Source: Dasyornis broadbenti (lineage: Eukaryota; Chordata; Aves; Passeriformes; Dasyornithidae). Taken from it: a stretch of DNA of 64,000 bases. Positions 28,501 through 37,500 of the stretch are shown here, in pieces. Position 1 is the first letter of the stretch. Each line of letters begins with the position of its first letter. The stretch is taken from positions 1 through 64,000 of the forward strand of contig VZRN01000755.1 of the NCBI GenBank assembly GCA_013397935.1. Direction: 5' to 3'. The notes under the pieces are model-generated. The model saw nothing but the letters and a program-made list of their open reading frames with translations, was not told the origin of the DNA and did not search any database. A program made the translations under genes and the position numbers.

Positions 28501-31500
28501 CATTTGATGTGGTAGTGCAAAATCAGGGTAAGTTTGTGTTTATTTTATTAGGATTGTTGTAAAAGTATAATGAATCTCGTTTGGATATTTTAGCAATATA
28601 TTAAAACCTCTATCCTTTCTTCAAAAAAGTCTGATCATGAGAGGAAATAGATTCAAAAGAATATATTATGAAAATGTGTTGCTGAAATAAATCCACTGTC
28701 ACCTAGTTCAGTGTGAAAGCTAGTTCAGTGTCTTGTCTTAATTTGCATGGTGTGAGTTTTTATAGTGGAAGTACTAACCCCTCTTTGATTACATTGGTTT
28801 TGTAATCTGGGATTTGAAAGTTGTTTAGCAGTAATAGGTATTTGTGTTTCCAAGGTAGATGTACTTCTGTAAAACTGTTGTTTGGTGTTTGCTAAACCTA
28901 GCTTGTTTTTAGAGCTGTGTTCATCTTGTGTGTGACCTGTAGTACTGACAGTGTTTGTGCTCTTCTGTGTACAATACATCAAACTTAGTACTGTATTCAT
29001 CAAAAAGGAAGGCAACCCTAAATTGAACTCTCACACACAAAAGATTTACTACATTCCTGAACTCAATCTATAATGAGGATATTAACTTTTCCCCCTATTA
29101 CCATCTCATGTTTTACAGCCGTTGCTTCTCCGTTTTTACACCCTGAAGCTCTGTCATTTCCATCAGTATCGCTCTCTTCCCCACACTGCAGTGTTTACTG
29201 TGTTCTGAACTTCTTCCAAATCAGTCCTCTTCAGTTCCATCCAAGAAGTCTGGGATACAGCATTCCCCTCTGGCTACGAGCTCTGGATGTATCCATTCCC
29301 ATGCTGTCTTAATCCAGTGACAAAGTGAGGTTGCTCCCGGCCGCTTTATTTTCTGTGTGGGGTGAGCGTGTGCTCGCCTGCCAGGAGCCCTTCTGAGCAC
29401 AGATACTTCACATGGTCTGTGCAGGGTCTTGTGCAAGGCACCTGCAGCTTTGACATCATTTCTCATCTCCGCTGACCGCAGCTTTTGTTCTCCCCAGCTG
29501 GTGTGAGATGCCTCTGGAATGTGTCTAACAACAAGCAGCGTGTTTGGGCTCCCACTCCAAGGGAAGCTCAGCCAGGCTTTTTTATTAAGTCTCCAGACAT
29601 CTATCCCTTGGTTTTGTCACCTAGGAGTTATTCCAGTGGCCAGCTACTCCTTTGGCATTCTTTTAGCCTTCACAGGGCCAGGTTTATACCATCTGTTAAC
29701 ACTGCTGACACCATTGCAATATTTTTTCCCTCACAAAGATGCGGGGCTGGATTTTGCACCCATTTCCTCAGTGGTAGAACTGGATGGGCTGTGAAACTCA
29801 GTTGGCCTGGCAGGTGTGATCTTTCAGGGATCTGATCACATATTACTGGAATGCAGCGAGTGCCTTGGAGGAGTTTGATGGGAATAGTTGGAAAAGAGAA
29901 GTTCTCTGCTGTAGGAAAAAAACCCATTGATGCGTCATTTGCAGATGAAACAGCAGCTGCTTCTGAATTCTTCCTATGAGATGTTTTGTGCCTGTGCTAC
30001 ATCTTGAGCTTTGGGGTTAATGTCTCCCTGTGCAAGCAAGGTTTTTATCTTTTACTGCATATGAACAAATTCTGCAATTAATTTTCCACTTCATGGTTAC
30101 TTTGCTCTTTGGATCCATAGAATAATTTCTGCATAAAGTAATCTCATAAACATCTTTTTTTGTTTGTTTCTGTTTCTGTGTTTTCTTCCATCACACAATT
30201 ATTTTCTGCCTACAACAGTTTCAAGTTTGCATCAACCTCTCCTTTTTGATGTATTCCTTGTATTCTGCTCCAAAGGATTCACTGTTTCATGGTTACCATG
30301 AAGTATTCAGTGAGTCGTATAAACAACCAGAAATGACACTGATATTCTCTGAACTCCACATAATACAACCACCAAAAAGGAAGGCAAAGACGCCAATTTG
30401 GAAGTTAAACTTTTGGGAAAAAAGGTTGTATTCCTTTCTGGCAAATACAGTATTAAGCATTTTATTCTGTTCTTACCAAGCAGTGTTTCATAGTATCTTA
30501 TTAATTCATTTTTCTAATTTTTAAATCTTTAAACAACAAAGTGAAGCAGAACTGAACGTATTCAGGGCTAATTATTTGTGGAACGAAAGTAATGAGTTTC
30601 ACAGTAGCAGGGAAATAGCTGATCCTTTATTCCCAGTTTAAGAAATACATGTATCTTTTTGAAGTGTACAAATATGTATTCGCTTCTGCAGTCTTCTTTG
30701 TTAGTGAATCTTAGCTGTTGAGCTGCTGACTGCCGAGCACTGCTCCACCTTCATTGATGGACCCTGAAATGGTACCTAGAGTGATTATCTGTAACCAGTT
30801 GTCTGGCAGCCCCTTGCTTCCTCCCCTTTTCCCCTTCCTGAGAAGCACATTTAATTAGGATAAATTACTGGGAGGTTCTTCCAATAAATAGGAATTTATT
30901 GGCATGCAGGTGGAGAAGTGCTATCTATTGATAAAGCAGTTGCTGGTATATTTATTATTTCATTGATTGCTTTTTAATATTACCTACCAATATAACACGA
31001 GGACCTCAGATACATCTAAAAGAGCTGAATGCTGCATTTCCATTTTGTAGGAGTAGCAAAAAAGCTCCTTGTTTGTCAGCAACCAGTCTTCGAGGTGCCT
31101 TCTGTATTTTAATACCTCTAACTTCTAAAAATGTTATCATCTTAGATCTATCCAGTGACACAGTTCAGAAGGCAAGGAGATCTTATTTGATTTAAATAGT
31201 GAGAAAATGGTACATACGTAATGTAGGATCTTGAATCTGTAGTATTGCTGCATATCTTCTTAATATTCACTTGCAGGCATGAATAAAGAACAGTAAACCC
31301 AGTCTAATTAGGGGAAGTTGTTTTTTCACAGTTTCTAAGAATGAGTGGAGATTTAACCGTATACAACTGATTTTCAAAGGCAGTGTAAATGTGCTTTTTT
31401 TAGGTTTTCTCCTTTTTTTTTTTTTTTTTTTCAGCCAGACATACCCAAGCAGCATTGCATGCTTATACCCACAGTGCTAGTTTTTGTCCTTTGATTTATC

Positions 31501-34500
31501 AAACATTTTTGGCAGCAATTTATAGGGACCTTGTGAGCTTCCATTGTCTCTGGAAGCTGAATTGTCAATATTAAACTTCAGGCGCTTCTGTTTCAGAACA
31601 ACAAAGGAAATGGTGTCACGGTGGGAGATGAAAGCTGAATTTCAGTGCACAGCCTTTCAGGATATAATTGCCAAACACAGCTCTCTGAACACAATGGTTG
31701 TGTGAAGCTGTGCCTGACATTGTGACAGTGCAATGGTCACTGTCCCAGTTTCCAGCCCTGACAGCATGACGGACACGGGTGTCTGATGTGCTCATGTGTT
31801 GCCACAGATTTCGAATCTGCACATGCTGAGAAAAAATTACTGCTTTGGTTCAGCTTTGCTGAACAGAAAATGCAGCAACTGAGCAACTGATTGCTAAATC
31901 AGCCTGACATCTCCACTTTGGGTTGGGAGTGTTGGGTAGGGTGTCAGTAGTGGCTTCAGACACCAAGTTCTGAAAGGCAAGAGACACATCTCTGCTGCTC
32001 TCAGATTTCCTGCCCAGTTCAGCTTTCATCCTCCACAGTCCCTGTACGTGTGCTCTACCTGCCTGAGTGGGTGTATCATGTAAGGCTGGGAAAGGAACAA
32101 GTTAATTATTGGAAAGAAGATAGCGCAGAGTGCTGAAATTGTAACATCCATTATAACTAATGGCTACTTCTGTAATTGTAGGCACGAGCTGCTGGAGGAA
32201 GCCAGAAGACAAGGCTTGCCTTTTGCACAGTGGGATGGGCCTACTGTGGTGGTGTGGCTGGAGGTGAGCGGTCCTCCCAAAAAAACCAAAAAGCCCCTTC
32301 AATGTACCGACTTGTAAAGCATGTGAGGGTTTGGAGGCAGGAATGTTCTCCATATCCTGTTTACCTCCTTTTTTTTTCCTCTGTGTTGCAGCTGTGGGTG
32401 GGGATGCCAGCCTGGTACGTGGCTGCCTGCCGAGCCAATGTGAAAAGCGGTGCTATCATGTCAGCCCTGTCTGACACGGAAATCCAGCGGGAAATCGGGA
32501 TCAGCAATCCCCTGCACAGGCTCAAGCTCAGGCTGGCCATCCAGGAAATCATGTCACTGACCAGCCCCTCTGCCCCTCCCACCTCCAGGACGGTAAGGAA
32601 AACTCATGCAGCATTAAACACCCAGAGTTCCCCAACGTTTGATTGGAAATTTATAACTGAAAGGATCTGAACTTCTACTAAGAATTTCTGGAAAGGAAAG
32701 TGTTATTTAAATATAGGCTGTTCCTTCCTTTCATGGAAATGAAATAAAGGAATAACTGCAGTTTTCTTTCTTGAGGAAAAGAGAAGTTTATTTCAGCCTA
32801 AGTAGGTAATCCAGAATATTTAATGTGTGTGTTACTCACCTAATCTGGCCTCCAGAGAATTTAAAATACAGATGAAGTATTACATGTTTGCACAGAAATC
32901 TGCAGAATAGTTGGAGGCTCTTTAAATGCAGCTATAAGGCCATTAACTCCAAATAATTCAGATTACATAAACCAGGAGTCACCTGTCTCTATGTAGTAAA
33001 TTTAGAGGAACTTCCTCTCACGAGTCTGTCTGCCCTGCAGTCTAAAGTTGTTCCTGGGGTTATGTACTAGACTACAAATGTATTTTTGCAATTAGAGCAG
33101 AGTTGAGTGTTTACCCATTAATTAAATCACATCAGCTGTTTATGGTGTTCAGTTTTGTTACTATCTGTGAAGAAAGTTGATCCCTGTGAGTAGGGGCTTT
33201 TATTGATGTGCATGCCATGACTCAGTAGCTGTACCTGACCTAGAGACCATTGCTTTGCCCATGCCTGCTCCTTACATGTACCGATTGCTTATCTGTTCTG
33301 CAACCTCTCCTCTTTGTTACTGCTTTCCTTTCACTGGATGGGATTGATTTCCTGTGGGCTCATATTAGACCACGGGAAATGTCTGGGTAACACATGAAGA
33401 GATGGAAAATCTTACAGCCACACAACAAACGGTTAGTTTACAGTGTTGCCACTTCTCTTCCTTAGAGTGCTTTTCCCACTTCTTGAACATTTGAATCAAG
33501 TATTTTTTGGTCTTTTTTTTTTTTAATTTTCTTTCTTTGTTTTTTTTTTTTTCCCCAAATTAACGCACTAAAATTCTGGATCATTGCTTCTTCTAATTAT
33601 TAACCTTGTAATCTGCATCTTGATAGCTTTTTTCCAGAAGGGAGGAAAAAAAAAAATCAACGTTGATAAGACTGTAAACCAAACTCTGATCTGTAAAATG
33701 GAGCTCTGATTTGATTGACAAAAAGTCAAATTGAATTATTGGTGCAGAAATTTCTTCTCTCCAGAAAACTTAATCAGTAGATGGGGTTTGCAACTCCTCA
33801 TACGACAATAAGTGCCTTGTGTATAATTTTTGACATTGCATGATGCTTGCTTTATCTAGATTTTTTGGTATGCAGTAGATGTAGAGTCTTGCAGTGCACC
33901 ATTAACTTTGACCTCTTTACTAGACTTAACCACTAATACATGTGTGTTCTTTTGCTTTCCTAACCACCTAACAGGAGGATGAGGAGGGAAGCTGGGCTCA
34001 GGTTGGAAACTTTATCTGATATTATAGACTGTATGTAAACTGTCACAATCATTAGAGCATGAAAGAATCTGTTTTTCCTTTATAGAAACATCTTTCAGTG
34101 ATTCTGGGTGTGACCTGGGGACTGGGAGAAGGGGGGGATACTACAGGCTTATCTCTGTACAATGCACACTTGGAAAATACATGTGATTTAAATAGTTGAA
34201 TGTTTTGCTGGGGGATGGCTCTCTGGGAAGCCAGAATTCCAGGAGGAATATCTGCTCTGTGCAGGAAGTCCCTGTCCAACCCAGCCACCATCCCAGGTGT
34301 GCCACAAGACACCCTGGGCCTAGATAGTTAAGTAGATTTTTGATGCACTAATTCTGTAATCCCCCTTGATTAATTGTTTTGCCTTAAAGTGGTGGCAAAT
34401 CCTAATTGTATTTTCAGGCATTGATGTAGCTGAGTATTTATACAGGGGTATAAACAAAACTTGGGATTTAGCCGTGATCCATATCTTTGGACAGTTCAGT

Positions 34501-37500
34501 CTCTTCTTGCTTGGCTGCCCTCCAGCTTAGAGCTGGTTTAAGTCCCATTAACTACATCTCAGATACTCATTCGTTGGTTGTCAGTGATAACAACCCCAGA
34601 GTAAGCAGCTCTCTCACTCTTCTACCTTCTGATGGCTTGGAGAGCTGCATTTCCCTGTGGCCTTGCTCCTTTCTGGAAGGTGCTTCCTCCAGAGGACAAA
34701 AAAAGCTTTTGGCTTTTATCAGAAAAATATGAATTAATGCACTTTTGAAAACAGGAGTTTCTGGGTTTTGTTGCCCTAGGAATGATTAGATAGATAGTTA
34801 CAAACTCTCATCTTTATAGATGTTTTCTCTGAAAAAATACCTGGTGATTTGCAGATCAAAACTCTAATGAGAAAAGTCTCTTTTGGGGTAAGGACTAGCA
34901 TTTAGAATGGCTTGTTCTTCAGGAGCAGGGTTTTATCAGTTTCTGAAAATAGCTAACTGTATTTAAAAAGGCCTGCAGTTATTTTTTTTAATATCTTTTA
35001 TTTATAAAGTCACATAAAAAATAAGATTCCCCCCAGTTTTCAAGAGAGAGAGTATTTACAGCATCCCAACACAATGAAATGCTATGGCTTTTGCTATCAA
35101 ACCATGTTGATTAGTTTTTAAAAAAATTATTAGCTCTTGCATATTTTTTCATGCTATTTCTTTATATAAACTGAAGCAGTTTTACTTGCTGATCTGAATA
35201 TCTGAACTCGCTTTTTTCCATGAGGGTGATTTCTTTGGAAAACATCCATGTAGTACTCAGTATTTTGCTGTGCTTGTCTTTCCATGCTAAGAATTAAATA
35301 AACAATTAAAAAAAAAAAGCTAAAATAGCTTTTTTTTTTCATTTCTCATTTTAATAAGCTTTGTTCTTTGATTTTCTTCAAACCAGACATTAGCCTATGG
35401 TGACATGAACCACGAGTGGATTGGCAATGAGTGGCTCCCCAGCCTGGGGCTCCCTCAGTACCGCAGCTACTTCATGGAATGTCTGGTGGATGCTCGAATG
35501 CTGGATCATTTAACTAAAAAAGACCTGCGTGGGCAGCTGAAAATGGTGGACAGCTTTCACAGGTAAAGAGGCTGAAATTGGAGACCTCACCCCCAGTGTG
35601 TGTTTCCATTATCTCTACATATTTTTTTTCAATTTTTTTTCTCTTGTCTAAACAGGAACAGTTTTCAGTGTGGAATTATGTGCCTCCGAAGACTGAATTA
35701 TGATCGGAAAGAACTGGAAAGAAAAAGAGAGGAAAGCCAGAATGAAATTAAGGGTTAGTGCATTGTCTTCACCTCAGTTTGATTCTGGCATGTTTTCGCT
35801 GATCAGCCTCAAAAATTCATTAACAAGGAAGACGCTTGAGAGGAAGGGAATAATTTATAAAATACCAAGTGTTAAATGCACCAGGAGTGTCTGGATGTAG
35901 GACCTGAGCACTGAATAATAAAACACACCATTAAATCATTTTCTTATGCTACAAATGTGAACATTTTAGAAACTCATACTGCTCTGAAGTTTGGAACTAA
36001 ATATTATAGGAGAATGAGAGTTAAGAACATTTTTTTTTTTCTCCTTATTTTCTTCTTTTCCCCCCGTTTTGACATAACTTTACATCTGCATGATTTTATT
36101 GATGCTTGTGGCTGGTAATTTTTATTACCTAGCAGTTGACGAAAAAATAACCAAGTTACTAGGTATTTATATCTTCCAGATTCATTTTGAACAAGAGAGA
36201 AGAAATAAGAGAAAGCTGGGTGGGAATTAATAGTTTTCCAAGATTTCCCATGGAAATGTTGTTCCCTGTCTAACATCAGGAGTATTTCCTGATATCTGAG
36301 TCTAAAAACTTGCTTAGAAGGCTCTGTGCCTGCTCTTTCCCTTTCCTTTTAAAGCACTGATACCTTTCGGTGGTTAATTTGCTAATTGTGCCTGAGATCA
36401 TTGCCAGGAGTCACAACTAATTGACAGCAAACAAGCCAGGGTTGTGGCTGGTAGGTTGTTTTTAGCCTCCTGAGTGGATTGGGTGCATCTATTCCTTATA
36501 GGGAATTGCTCCTTGGAATATTTAAACTGTTACCGTGTGAAATGTCTCCCAGCAAACTTCTGTGTTTACTTTCCACTTCAAATTCATGCCTGTGGATGAT
36601 TTGGTTCAGAGAAGTGGTGCTGCAATGAAGCTGGCAAGGTGCTTTTTCCTCCCTAGATGTCCTGGTGTGGAGCAACGAAAGGATGATCCACTGGGTCGTG
36701 TCCATCGGCCTTAAGGAATACGCGAATAACCTGATCGAGAGCGGAGTTCACGGTGCACTTGTGGCCTTAGACGAATCCTTTGATTACAATGCATTAGCTC
36801 TCCTGCTGCAAATCCCCACTCAAAACACACAGGTAAGCAAGATTCTAGGAATGTTCTCCCCTCTAGGAAGGTTAAAAATGGAGCTGATTGTTTTTTTCGT
36901 AGGTAAGAGCATCTAGAAAGTTCAGCAATGGGAAACTGTCCATTATCACACAAGAGAGAAACTTAAAATCATGCCTTTCTACTAGTTTTCTCGTTGTTAA
37001 CAATAATTCTCATTGGTAAATTTCCTTGAGAAAAAAATTGAATATTTTCCTCATAGCCCATCTTCACAACGCTAGGGTGAAACTCGTCATTTTTGTCGTT
37101 CACAAGTTTTTACTCTGAAATAATTAAGTTTGAGGCAGAATTATGAACTTTCATGTCACAACTAAAGGCGAGCTGTTAAGTCTTCCTTAAATTTTTAATA
37201 AGTTACAAATTAAACTGTAACTTTTCAAGTACTGACTTTTCAAGTATGAAGTATGTTTATTAATCTGATAAGAAAGTATTAAAAAATTTGGTTCTTATAA
37301 GTTTTTAAAATCATTATAGGTTACTAATTATAACTAATTATTAATCTTTTGGAATTAACTTGCATTTCTTTCGTACCACAAACTTCAGGCTCGTGCTGTT
37401 CTGGAGAGGGAATTCAATAACCTGCTTGCTATGGGCACTGACAGAAGACTTGATGAAGTAAGTTACTCGAGTTGATGACCCATTTTATGGTCCTGGAAAC

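Noticed and set aside
31413..31434. T19 followed by CAG, resembling a very strong splice acceptor
   Set aside because: No conserved coding sequence or plausible donor follows, and flanking SAM1 exons already join in phase without it.
34002..35386. Search for an 18-nt exon encoding the CPVFLQ segment that follows EGSWAQ in PPFIA2
   Set aside because: I could not find a matching sequence between AG and GT in this intron, so only the EDEEGSWAQ microexon is called.
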